Source: Ophiosphaerella korrae | Taxonomy: Eukaryota > Ascomycota > Dothideomycetes > Pleosporales > Phaeosphaeriaceae | DNA: 59,377 nucleotides | NCBI GenBank assembly: GCA_028456385.1 | Contig: JALNQF010000256.1 | Coordinates: 1-59,377, forward strand | Reading direction: 5' to 3' | Shown here: positions 23,735 through 34,800 of the stretch, in pieces | How positions within the stretch are numbered: the first letter of the stretch is position 1 | Layout of the letters: each line of letters starts with the position of its first letter | The notes under the pieces: model-generated | Told to the model about the DNA's origin: nothing | The model's input: the letters and a program-made list of their open reading frames with translations, nothing else | Database searches by the model: none | Made by a program: the position numbers and the translations under genes

Positions 23735-26700
23735 TTATTAGTAATACGTATTATTAGGATAGTATTAGTAATTCAATCCTTTAACTATAGAACGCTAATA
23801 CAAGATAGTTACAAAACATCTTCTATTATTTATAGTTATTATAGATTACTTTTAAGCTTTTACTATTACCTCGTAATCTACTAACCCCCTTTAAGATAGG
23901 CACCTATAGTTAACAATAGGAGGCCTATTATACCTTGCTAATTTAGTTATTACAAGAAGCAAAGCGTAAGTAGCGCACAGTCTAGCTAATACGATAGTAG
24001 AAAGTTTAACTAAAAAAGGAGGTAAAGCACCTCTAAGTAGTTATAAGTTAGATAATATAGTATAGAGAGACGTTAAGAACTATATAAACAACCTAATCTC
24101 TAAAAAAGAAGATATAAAGATAGTAATTAACGCCTTAAAAATATAGAATAAGGAACTATAAGATTATACAAAATAAAACAAAGTATAAATTAAAGCTATT
24201 ATTAAAGGACAAAACTAGATAGAACTAATTACGTAACGCCTAGAGATAAGCGCGACAAAGAAACTACTAAAGATACCTATACTTAAGAAGTTTAATAGAA
24301 TAAGGGAAAAACTAAGACCTTTTATTATATTAGTATAACTCTAGATAGATATATAAGCACTATACTTTGATATAGAAGAAAAGAAAGTAATATATATTAG
24401 ACTGCACCTAGAGGAAGACGTAATAAGATAGTATAAACCTTATTAGATAGATTATATAATATACTCTCTAATAATATAAAAAGACGAAACTAGAGCTATC
24501 TTTAGAAGTTACGAATACTTTACTAAATAAATAAGAGTAGTATTTAAGGATATAGATATTACCTAATAAGCTAAAAAGTAACTAGAGAAGCTTATATAGA
24601 ATTAGAGTATTCTAAAGTACGTATTATAGTTTAAACAACTATTATAAAATATAGAATAGAATAAGTTAGCCTTAATATTATAATTTAAACAAGGACTTAA
24701 CTCTAAAATCTAATACAAGATAATATATATAGAGAAACTACGAACACTAGAAGCTCTAAAGTAATAGGTAATATAAATTAACAATAATCTTTAAGAATAG
24801 AAGAAGAACAAATATAGAGGTTACACCTAGAACTATAATAAGGGAGACCCTATAGTCCTTAACGCTAACAAGGATAGAAAGAAGAAAAAGAATAAAGACT
24901 TTACGTGCTTTAACTATAGTAAACTAGGCTACTATATAAAGAATTGTAGATCTAAGTTAAAGAAGGATATAGTATATTATAAATATAGAAAACTAAGATA
25001 CTTTATAAAAGACTACAAGAATAAAGACCTAAAGAAAGAAACTTAGTTAAAAATAACTAAGAAGAAGAAAGAAGCACTATAAGTATAAGCTAAACCTTAG
25101 GAGAAAGTAGCTAGGAGTAAAGAAGTATAATATATAATACTCTATTAGACCTTTTATTATAATAATAACTACTATATATATTTTTCTAGTAAATAAAGAG
25201 TAGTATAGTTTCTATAGAAGTATAGATATAGAGTAGTAGTAATAAAGGAAGATAGAATAAAAGCTTAGCTAAAAGATATAGCCTAAGTAATAGACCTACT
25301 AATAGAAGATTTAGAAGGGGAAGAGCCCCTAGTACTATTAATCTAGGCTAATAGACTAGCACTAGATAAAGAGACTACTACAGCTCTTTCTAAAGGACTG
25401 TAAGGAAGCGAAAGACAAGTTAGTATAAGAGATATAGAATATACCTAGCTAATAATATATAGTTATAATAGCCGTACTATAATAGATATAGAGGAACAAG
25501 ATAAAGAATAGAAGTTTGTTTAGAAATACTTACTAGTTATAAGTATAGAGGAAGCGTACAAAGACTAGAAAGAACGTAATCCTAAAGAAATAAAGTTTAT
25601 ACTATTTTAAGAATAGATAAAGTAATATATAGTTATAGTAAGAAGAATACCTATATAAAAAGAATAGTAATACTTTATAAGAAAGACGTAATAGATTAAT
25701 AAAGCCTATATACTAAGAGTACTAGTAGTATACTATATCCTAATAATAGATACACCTAGTAGAAGCAAATACTAAGAAGGAGATAACAAAATAATAGACC
25801 TAAAATATCTAGTACACTTTAAAGTATTATAGATATTATACCTAGACAAGAATTATATTATATATAGAAACCCTAAAGTAAATAACAACGTATAGCCTAT
25901 AAAGAGAAGAGGCTATAACTATATAAAAGTAATTATAGTAGAAGATATCTAAGGATAAGAAATAATCCTAGAAGATAGATATATAGTAGTAAGACCTAGC
26001 CTAAAATTATCTAAGAAATACGTCTAAGGAGGACTATAGTACAAATACATATACGATAAGTGTCTAAAACACGAAGAATACAAATTTAAAGTAGGCCTAT
26101 AGCCCTAGAAAGATAGACAATTTAATAAATTACTAAAGCAAGAAAGGCTAGAAGGTATAAGAGGCCTACATATTACGAAAATAGGTATATACTAAGGAAA
26201 GAAAGTACAATTAATAATTAATAGTAGAGCTACAAGAAACTTTATATTAAAAAAGTTTATAGAAATATAAGGAATAAAGTATATAACAAAGAAATACCCT
26301 TAATAACTAAGTATAATTAAAGGAAAACTATTTTAGGAACTAATATAGTTTGAGACAGTACCTTTAACACTAAGGTTAAAAAGACTAGAAATCTAGAATA
26401 TAGTTATAGATATAATAACAATTAATAATAAATAAGATATAATATTAGGTATACTATAGTTATAAATAACTAACCTACACATTAATTAGAGAATAGGAAA
26501 AATTAGTTATAGTAAAACTAATACACTAAAAGCTAATATAAGTACCTATAAAGGAGAATTCCTAGAAGAATATAAGAAATAGGAAAAGTAGCTTATAGAG
26601 CTAGAAGACTACCTTCTAGAATACTAACTATAGGACTTAGTAATAGAACTAGAAGAAGAAAAGAACGTAGGATAGAGCCTAGTCTACTAAAAAATAGAAG

Positions 26701-29249
26701 AAGAATCTAAGATTAAATAATTATTTATACAAAATACAATAAAGAAAGAATAGATAAAAGAATCTAAATCCTTAGTAGTATATAAATTAATATTTATAGA
26801 TAAAAAAGAGATAAGTAATAAAAGACTTTACGTAGATTTTAGAAAAACTAACGCAATTACAAACAAGAACTAATACTTACTACTACAAATAGATAAAATA
26901 CAAGATAGGCTATAAAAAGTAAAGATCTTTACAAAACTAGATATATAAAACGTATACTACTAGATTAGAATTAAGAAAGAAGATAAGTAAAAAATAGTAT
27001 TTAGAATACAATATAGACTATATAAATACTTAGTTATACTGTTTAGTTTAACAAATGCACTAGTAGTATTCTAAGAAAGAATTAACATAGTACTAAGAGA
27101 GTACTTAGATATATTTATATTCGTATACTTAGACAACATCCTTATATTCTTAGAAGTAGAAGAAGAACACGTGTAATATATACACAAAGTACTAAAGAAA
27201 CTAGTAGAAGCTAAAATATTTTTTAAGATAAGAAAATACAAGTTCTATACAAAGGAAATAGATTTCCTTAGATTTATTATTAAACTAGGAAAAATTAAGA
27301 TTAACCTAGAAAAGATTAACTTAATTAACGAATAGCTAACACTAAAGAACCTAAAAGAGGTATAATAATTTTATAGGCTAGCTAACTTTTATAGAAAGTT
27401 AATAGTAAGATACTCTAAAGATATAGAGCTAATTACAAGACTTATAAAAAAAGATATAGTATTTAAATAGATAAAGGAATGCGATAAGGTATTTAAAAGA
27501 ATAAAAAAGAAGTTTATAGAAAACCTAGTTATTAGAATATATAACCTAGAACTACTAGTAATAGTAAAAATAGACGCATCTAACTTAGTCTACAAAATAG
27601 CACTAATACAAGAAGACCTAGAGACTAAAAAGGAATACTTAGTTAAATACTTCTCTAAGAAGATAAAAATAGTAGAACTTAATTACCTAATCTATAACAA
27701 AAAGATACTAGCAATCTACAAAGTATTTAAATAATAGAGAGTATACTTATAAAGAGTAAAGTACTAGACAAAGGTCTATATAAACTACAAGAATCTTATA
27801 GGATTTATAATAAATAAAGAATTATTACAATGCTATATAAGATAGTAGGAATACTTATTAATATTTAATATAGAAATTATATATATAAAAGAGAAAGACA
27901 ACTAATTTATAGACGCTCTAAGTAGAAGACTAGACTTATAAGAAGAAGTAAGCGCTACTAGTATAGTTTTAGTTAAGAACAAGGAAGGATATTTAGTCCT
28001 AAATACACCTAAGATAGCTGCAACACTTAAGAGGACAAGTAATAAGCTAAATAAATAGATTTAGAAAATAATATAAGAAGTATCTAAAGAAATAAAGAAA
28101 CTTAAAATCTAAAATAGATTTATACAAGTATATAGAAGAATATATATTCTAAGAAAAATTTAAAGGGAATTTATATAACAATTCTATAAATTACTAGTAT
28201 ATAGTTACTAAAGTATTAAGAAAATATTAGATAGACTACTACAAGATTACTATATTCTAAAAGTAAGACAACTAGTAATAGAGGTACTATAAGACTATAT
28301 AGAATATTAAAGGAATAAATACAATAGATATATACTATATAGAATACTATAACTAGTAGAAGTACTAAAATAACTATAGGGAGTTATTACAATAGACTTT
28401 ATTATAAAGTTACCTAAGTCTAAAGATCTAATATTAGGAGTTAAATATAATAGAATCTTAACAATAGTAAATAAACTTATAAAGTATATATACTTTAGAC
28501 TATATAAAGAAAAAAGTAGGATAGAAGTTGCTATATACTAGGTTCTAGGAACTATAATTAGTTAATATAGACTACTAGATAAGATTATTATAGATAGAGA
28601 TGTACAATTTATATTAAAACTATAGGGAACGATAATAGCGTAATTAGGAATACAATACGTAATATCTATAGTATATTATCTACAAATAGATAGATAGTTA
28701 GAACGAATAAATTAGATAGTAGAATAATACCTAAGATACTACCTTAACTATAACTAGAATAATTAGGTATAGCTACTACCTATAGCATAATTAGTATACA
28801 ACAGCGTAAAGAATATAGTAATAAGAGTATTACCTTTTTTTATAAACTATAGATTTGAGCCTAATATATATTAGATACTATAGAATTAAATATCTTAGTC
28901 TCTAAGAAGAGAAAACTTTACTAATAGACTTAGAGATATATATAACTAATTAAGATAGGATGTAGAATTCCTATATAATCGAATAGCAAAGTACTATAAT
29001 AAGAAGTATAAAGAAGGACCCTAATTTAGAGAAGAAGAAAAAGTATAGTTAGTACGCAAGAATATTAAGAGTAAACAACCTAGTTTAAAATTAGACTACG
29101 TTAAGATAAGACTATATAAGATTAAAAGAGAAGTTACACTAGTTATATTTAAACTAAAACTACTAAATAAAATAAAGATACACCTAACTTTCTACGTAGC
29201 ACTACTTAAGATAGTACTATAGAACGTAGAACTACTAGTGTACAAAGTA

Positions 29250-29426
29250 GATACGTATAGAGAATAAGAAGAATAGAAAGTTAAGAAAATCTTAGTATAC
29301 TAGTTCTATAATAGTAGAAACTACTACCTAGTAGAATAGATAGGTATAGACAAGAAAGGATAACTATAGGAAAAAATATAGGAACTAGAAGATAATCTTA
29401 ACTACCCTAAGAAATTAGAGGAGTTC
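29250..29426 (+). other. Chromodomain at the C-terminus of A2 integrase
   Basis: About 59 codons following the integrase in frame. Visible landmarks are a KVKKIL segment, YYLVEW (the YLVKW block of chromodomains), an IG turn, and an acidic ELEDNLNYPKKLEEF end matching the usual WEPEENL...LLEEF pattern. Two expected Trp codons now read TAG. In chromoviruses this domain binds methylated histone H3 and directs integration to heterochromatin, which fits the nesting seen here. Confidence 0.85.
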
Positions 29427-30109
29427 TAAAATTAAAACCCTCTAGAACGCCTAGTAGTAAACTAAGAGAATTAATATTACTAATAATAGATAGAGAGACA
29501 ATAGAGATATCTAGCGTAGGACCTACTACAGCAACACTAAACGCTTTATCTAGATCTAGCTTAGCTTCTAGAGCTACTAACTACTTAGCTAATTTCTTAT
29601 TATTTAAGGCCTTTATCTTATAAAGACAAGAGAGACAAGCTTAATTCTTTACTAGCTTACTCTATACAAGCTCCTAGATACGCTTACACTTAGCTTTAGC
29701 CTCTATAATTTAAGATAGTAATTTCTCTTAAGTCTAGTTAATAGCTTTCCCTATTATTATTAAGCCTAGATATAAAAATAAGCGTAATAAATATATACTT
29801 AAAAAGAGAAATACTAAATACGTTATAAGAACTATATATATTCGCGTAAATATATACTTTATAAGCCCTACTATTATTTATAGAAATAATATAAAGAAGA
29901 GACTTAGGGTTTAACTTAGGAGAAGTATAACAAGAACAAGGAAACATTTTAATACTATTACGTAATATATAATTAGTAAGAAGATAGTAATAATACGTAG
30001 ATAAAATAAGTATTAGAGAGGATAAAGAACTTTACATTAATAAAAAAACTAGGTTAATAACCTTAGCTTTAAGATAGATAAACTAAGGTCTACCTAGAGG
30101 AGGAGATAG
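29427..30109 (+). other. Post-chromodomain C-terminal extension of Pol (about 227 codons)
   Basis: The gag-pol frame continues past the chromodomain to the 3' LTR. The codon after EEF is TAA in every copy I read, so it may be a true stop or a mutated CAA. The next stop in A2 and B aligns with CAA in family C, which shows readthrough of at least that one in the ancestor. Peptide blocks shared by families A and C include LERL(V/I)VN, YY..LSY(K/E)D, LLAY, SLK.S, VQQEQGNIL, KEL.INK and TRLITL. It is Gln-, Lys- and Leu-rich with probable coiled-coil stretches. I recognise no known domain. A small minus-strand ORF (29738-29947) lies opposite it. Confidence 0.7.
30095..30109 (+). promoter_or_regulatory. 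Polypurine tract of A2
   Basis: A purine-rich run, AGAGGAGGAGATAG, ends immediately before the TG of the 3' LTR. It is the expected plus-strand primer for reverse transcription. Equivalent purine runs precede the LTRs of the other families (for example AGAAGAAGAGATAG before 37713). Confidence 0.8.
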
Positions 30110-30539
30110 TGTTATAGGCGTAATAGAAGAAATCGAGATAGAACTAATTAGTCCTAGTCTAGGCGCTAACAAAGCATAAGACGAGTAAGGTAACAACCTT
30201 AATTAGGAAACTACACATAATTAAGACACCTAGAGTAATCTATAATCTATAGACTCTTAGTAGTAGTAGATTATAGATTAAGCTAATCTATAATCTATTA
30301 ATCTTAGTAAATATAGATTATAGATTATAGTAAGTATATAGTTATTAGTAATACGTATTATTAGGATAGTATTAGTAATTTAATCCTTTAACTATAGAAC
30401 GCTAATACAAAACAGTTACAAAACATCTTCTATTATTTATAGTTATTATAGATTACTCCTAAGCTTTTACTATTACCTTATAATCTACTAACCCCCTTTA
30501 AGATAGGCACCTATAGTTAACAACAGGAGGCCTATTACA
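30110..30539 (+). repeat. 3' LTR of A2
   Basis: A 430-bp LTR with intact TGTTATAGG start and CCTATTACA end. It is less RIP-mutated than the 5' copy at its termini. Differences from the 5' LTR in the compared part are all C/T or G/A. Confidence 0.95.
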
Positions 30540-30544
30540 AGACC

Positions 30545-33500
30545 TTTATTTAGTATTTTACTCTTTATAAGTATACTCTCTATTATTTAAATACTTTATA
30601 AATTACTAGTATCTTTTTATTATAAATTAAATAGTTAAGTTCTACTAGCTTTATTTTCTTAGAGAAGTATTTAACTAAATACTCTTTTTTAGTCTTTAGG
30701 TCTTCTTGTATTAGTACTATTCTATAGACTAAATTAGATACGTCTATTTTTACTATTACTAGTAGGTCTAGGTTATATATTCTAATAACTAGGTTTTCTA
30801 TAAACTTCTTTTTAATCTTTTTAAATACTTTATTATATTCCTTTATCTATTTAAATAGTGTATCCTTTTTTATAAGCTTTGTTATTAGTTCTATATCTTT
30901 AGACTATCTTACTATTAACTTTTTATAAAAGTTAGCTAGGCTATAAAATTATTATACTTCCTTTAGGTTCTTAGGTATTAGCTATTTGTTAATTAATCTA
31001 ATTTTTTCTAGATTAATCTTGATTTTTCCTAGTTTAATAATAAATCTAAGGAAGTCTATTTCTTTTATATAGAATTTACATTTTCTTATTTTAAAGAATA
31101 GTTTACTTTTTACTAGTTTCTCTAGCACTTTGTATATATACTATACGTATTCTTTTTCTATTTCTAAGAATATAAGGATATCGTCTAGGTATATAAATAT
31201 AAATATATCTAAGTACTCTCTTAGTACTATATTTATTCTTTCTTAGAAGGCTGCTAGTGCGTTTATTAAACTAAAGGGTATAACTAAGTATTTATATAGT
31301 CTATATTATATTCTAAACGCTGTTTTCTATTTATTACCTTTCTTAATTCTAATCTAGTAGTAAGCGTTCTAGATATCTAGTTTTGTAAAGATTCTTACTT
31401 TCTATAGTCTATCTTGTATTACGTTTATTTATAGTAAAGGATATTAGTTCTTATTTATAATTACGTTAGTTTTTCTAAAGTCTACGTAAAGTCTTTTATT
31501 ACTTATTCTCTTTTTATCTATAAATATAAGTCTATATACTACTAAGAACTTAGATTCTTATATCTATCTTTTCTTTAGTACGTTTTTAATAAACGTTTAT
31601 TTAATCTTAGATTTTTCTTCTATTTTTCTATAAACTAGGCTCTATTCTACGTCTTTATCTTCTTTTAGATCTATTACTAAATCCTATAGTTAATATTCTA
31701 AGAGGTAATCTTTAGGTTCTATAAGCTATTTTTCTTATTTCTTATATTCTTCTAGGAATTCTCCTTTATATGTAGCTATGTTAGCTTTTAATATTTCTTT
31801 CTTAGAGTAGCTAATTTTCCTTATTCTCTAATTAATTCTTAGGTTAGTTATTTGTAACTATAGTATTCCTAGTATTATATCTTATTTATTATTAATTGTT
31901 ATTATATCTATAACTATATTCTTAATTATTATCTCTTCTAGTTCTAGTGTAGAGGGTATTATCTTAAACCTTATAGGTTCCTAGAATAGTTTTCTTTTAA
32001 TTGTGCTTAGTTGTCGAGGGTACTTCTTAGTAGTATAAGTTATTCCTTAGTTTTCTACAAACTTCTTTAATATAAAGTTCTTTATAGCTCTACTATTAAT
32101 TATTAATTATACTTTCCTTTTTTAATAAGTACCTATCTTTGTAATATATAGGCCTCTTATACCTTCTAGCCTTTCTTACTTTAGTATTTTTATAAATTAT
32201 CTATCTTCTTAAGACTATAGCTTTATTTTAAGTTTGTATTCTTTATATTTTAGATATTTATTATACTTATATTTATACTATAGTCTTCCTTAGACGTATT
32301 TCTTAGGTAGTTTTAGTCTAGGCCTTATTACTACGTAACCTTCTTCTAGTATTATTTCCTATCCTTAGATATCTTCTACTAGAATTACTCTTATATAGTT
32401 ATAGCCTCTTCTTTTTATAAGCTATACTTTATTATTTACTTTAGGGTTTCTATATATTATATAATTCTTCTCTAAGTATAATGTCTATAATACTTTAAAA
32501 TATACTAGGTACTTAGGATCTATTATTTTGTTATCCCCTTCTTAGTAACTATCTATTCTAGGTCTTGTGTTTATTAGGACGTAGTATACTATTAGTATTT
32601 ATAGTATATAAGCTTTATTAATCTATTACGTTTTTCTTATAAAGTACTACTATTCTCTTTATATAAGTATCTTTCCTACTATAACTATATATTACTTTAT
32701 TTATTCTTAAAATAGTATAAACTTTATTTTTTTAAGATTACGTTCTTTCTAGTCTTTATATACTTCCTCTATACTTATAACTAGTAAGTATTTCTAAATA
32801 AATTTCTATTCTTTGTTTTATTCTTCTATATCTATTATCGTATAGCTATTATAGCTATATATCTAGCTAGGCGTACTCTATACTTCTTATACTAACTTAT
32901 CTTTTACTTTCTTATAGTCCTTTAGAGGAAGCTATAGTAGTCTCTTTATCTAGTACTAGTTTTTTAGCCTAGATTAATAAAGTCTAGGGCTCTTCTCTTT
33001 CTAAGTCTTCTATTAGTAGGTCTATTATATATACTATTTCTTCTAGCTATAATTTTATTCTTTCTTTTATTACTACTACTCTATTCTTTTATAAGAACTA
33101 TCTTACTCTCTATTTACTAAAAAGATATATATAGTAGTTATCTTTATAATAAAAGGTCTAATAGAGTATTACGTATTATATTTCTTTACTCCTAGCTACC
33201 TTTTCCTAAGGTTTAGCCTATACTTGTAGTATTTCTTTCTTTTTCTCTATTGTCTTTAACTAAGTTTCTTTATCTTTTTTATTGTCTTTACTTTTGTATT
33301 CCTTTATATAGTATCCTAGTTTCTTATATTTATAATATACTATATCCTTTTTTTTCTTTAATTAGTAGTCTTTTATATAGTAGCCTTTCTTACTATAGTT
33401 AAAATATATAAAGTTTTTGTTCTTCTTTCTCTTTCTATCCTTATTTACGTTAAAGATTATAGGGTCTCTAGTATCCTAGTTTCTAGTTTAGCTACTATAC

Positions 33501-34370
33501 TTGTTCTTTTTCTATTCTTAAAGGTCGTTGTTAATTTAGATTACCTATTATTTTAGAGCTTCTAGTGTCCTAGGTTTCTCTATATATATTATTTTGTATT
33601 AAATTTTTACGTTTAGTCCTTGTTTAAATTGTAATATAAGGGCTAATTTATTCTATTCTATGTTTTAACTTAGTTATTTAAATTATAATACGTATTCTAG
33701 AATACTCTTACTTTGTATAAGCTTCTTGAGTTTTTCTTTAGCTTATTAGGTAATATCTATATCCCTAAATACTACTCTTATTTGTTTAGTAAAGTATTTA
33801 TAGCTTCTAAAAATAGCTCTAGTTTTATCTTTTTAGGTTATTAGAGAATACGTTGTATAGTCTATCTAGTAAGGTTTATACTATCTTATTACGTCTTCTT
33901 TAAGGTGTAGTCTAATATATATTACTTTCTTTTCTTCTATATTAAAGTATAGTACTTATATATCTATCTAGAGTTATACTAACACTATAAAGGGTCTTAG
34001 TTTCTCTTTTATTCTATTAAACTTTTTAAAGACAAGTATCTTAGGTAGTTTCTTTATTGTACTTATTTCTAGTTATTAGGTAATTAGCTCTATCTAGTTC
34101 TAGCCTTTAATAATAGCTTTAATTTATACTTTGTTCTATTTTAAGTAATCTTATAGTTCTCTATTCTACGTTTCTAATACTTTAATTACTATCTTTATAT
34201 CTTCTTTGTTATTAATTAATTTATTTATATAATCTTTAATTGTTTCCTATATAGTACTATCTAACTTATAACTACTCCTAAAGGCTTTACTTATTAAACT
34301 TTCTACTATTGTATTAGCTAGACTATACGCTACTTATACTTTACTTCTCGCAATAACTAAATTAGTAAGG
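30545..34370 (-). pseudogene. 5' half of B1: gag, protease, reverse transcriptase, RNase H start
   Basis: Continuation of B1 pol across element A2, minus strand. From the left: RNase H, then reverse transcriptase with an intact YLDD catalytic box at 31180-31191 (the other boxes I located read YLDN). The protease motif is at 32083-32097 (DSGAT reads NSRA-), and gag has its knuckle remnant at 33365-33406, all four ligands now Tyr. The gag start abuts the LTR at 34370. Stops are TAA or TAG. Read together with 21167-23502, the polyprotein has the same domain order as A2. Confidence 0.85.
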
Positions 34371-34800
34371 TGTTACTAGCTTACTAGGGTTAACTTCTTA
34401 GTAGCCTTTCTAGTATTAGTAGACTACAAGGTAATAGTAAAGGTTTAGATAAGTAATCTATAATAACTATAAATAATAGAAGATATCTTGTAACTATCTT
34501 ATATTAGCGTTCTATAGTTAGAAGATTAAATTACTAATACTATCTTAATAATATACGTCGCTACTAACTATATACTTGTCTTAATCTATTAATCTATTAC
34601 TACTAAGGATAATAGATTGTAGATTACCTTAATTTATAATCTATTAACGCTAAGAGTCTATAGATTATAGATTACCTTAGGTATCCTAATTATGTATAGT
34701 TTCTTAATTAAGTTTGTATTCTTTGTGTTTATAAGAACTTAATCCTTTAGTTGTAGAGCTAATTAGTTTTATCTATATTTCTCTTGTTACTATCGTAATA
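34371..34800 (-). repeat. 5' LTR of B1 (family B)
   Basis: A 430-bp LTR in reverse orientation, from TGTTACTAGC to CGTAATA. It shares U3 with the 3' LTR but has a different U5 third. The right flank TATAG does not match the left flank TAGTA of the element. Confidence 0.85.

Larger units (their letters stand above)
23503..23932 (+). repeat. 5' LTR of A2
   Basis: A 430-bp LTR from TATTATAGG to CCTATTATA, both RIP-changed at the terminal TG and CA. It contains four alternating copies of TAATCTATAATCTA and its complement at 23629, 23660, 23677 and 23707. The middle pair forms a perfect 14-bp stem with a 3-bp loop. A TATATAG candidate promoter element follows at 23728. Confidence 0.95.
23934..30109 (+). 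pseudogene. A2 Gag-Pol polyprotein in one frame, with post-chromodomain extension
   Basis: Gag, protease, reverse transcriptase, RNase H, integrase and chromodomain of a Ty3/gypsy chromovirus in a single frame of about 2,060 codons. I checked the phase at ten points from 23934 to 30093 and saw no frameshift. The Gag knuckle at 24906-24947 keeps its first and last Cys, with Tyr at the other two ligands. The protease DSGAT motif is NSRAT at 26220-26234. The reverse transcriptase box is YLDN at 27126-27137. RNase H spans about 27550-27930, ending with a DALSRR motif near 27915. The integrase acids remain at 28395, 28593 and 28701. The start codon is not identifiable. All stops are TAA or TAG, so the copy is dead but readable. 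Gag and Pol have no visible frameshift between them. Confidence 0.9.
23503..30539 (+). mobile_element. Element A2: complete family A chromovirus with AGACC duplication
   Basis: The best-preserved element of the window, 7,037 bp, with two 430-bp LTRs and perfect AGACC duplications at 23498-23502 and 30540-30544. Other copies of the interrupted RNase H region have the motif once. The interior is one reading frame broken only by TAA and TAG. The LTRs differ by transitions only in the 130 or so bases I compared. CpA and TpG survive somewhat more often here than in neighbouring copies, so it is among the youngest or least-mutated insertions. Confidence 0.95.
19387..34800 (-). mobile_element. Element B1: family B chromovirus hosting two later insertions
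   Basis: Minus-strand element with its 3' LTR at 19387-21166 (split by a Tc1 transposon), pol from 21167 to 23502, element A2 inserted at 23503-30539, the rest of pol and gag from 30545 to 34370, and the 5' LTR at 34371-34800. Removing both insertions and their duplications leaves about 7.0 kb, the standard length. The outer flanks are TAGTA on the left and TATAG on the right. They do not match and lie in different element families. Confidence 0.85.

Noticed and set aside
23933..23955. tRNA primer binding site after the 5' LTR
   Set aside because: The conserved leader CCTTGCTAATTTAG does not match a tRNA 3' end that I recognise, and RIP has altered it. Priming may be unusual, but I cannot support a call.
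29738..29947. 69-codon minus-strand ORF
   Set aside because: Antisense shadow of the A2 extension, as above.
30545..34370. Separate short element to the right of A2
   Set aside because: The AGACC duplication and the exact continuation of RNase H from 23502 to 30545 show that it is the other half of B1.
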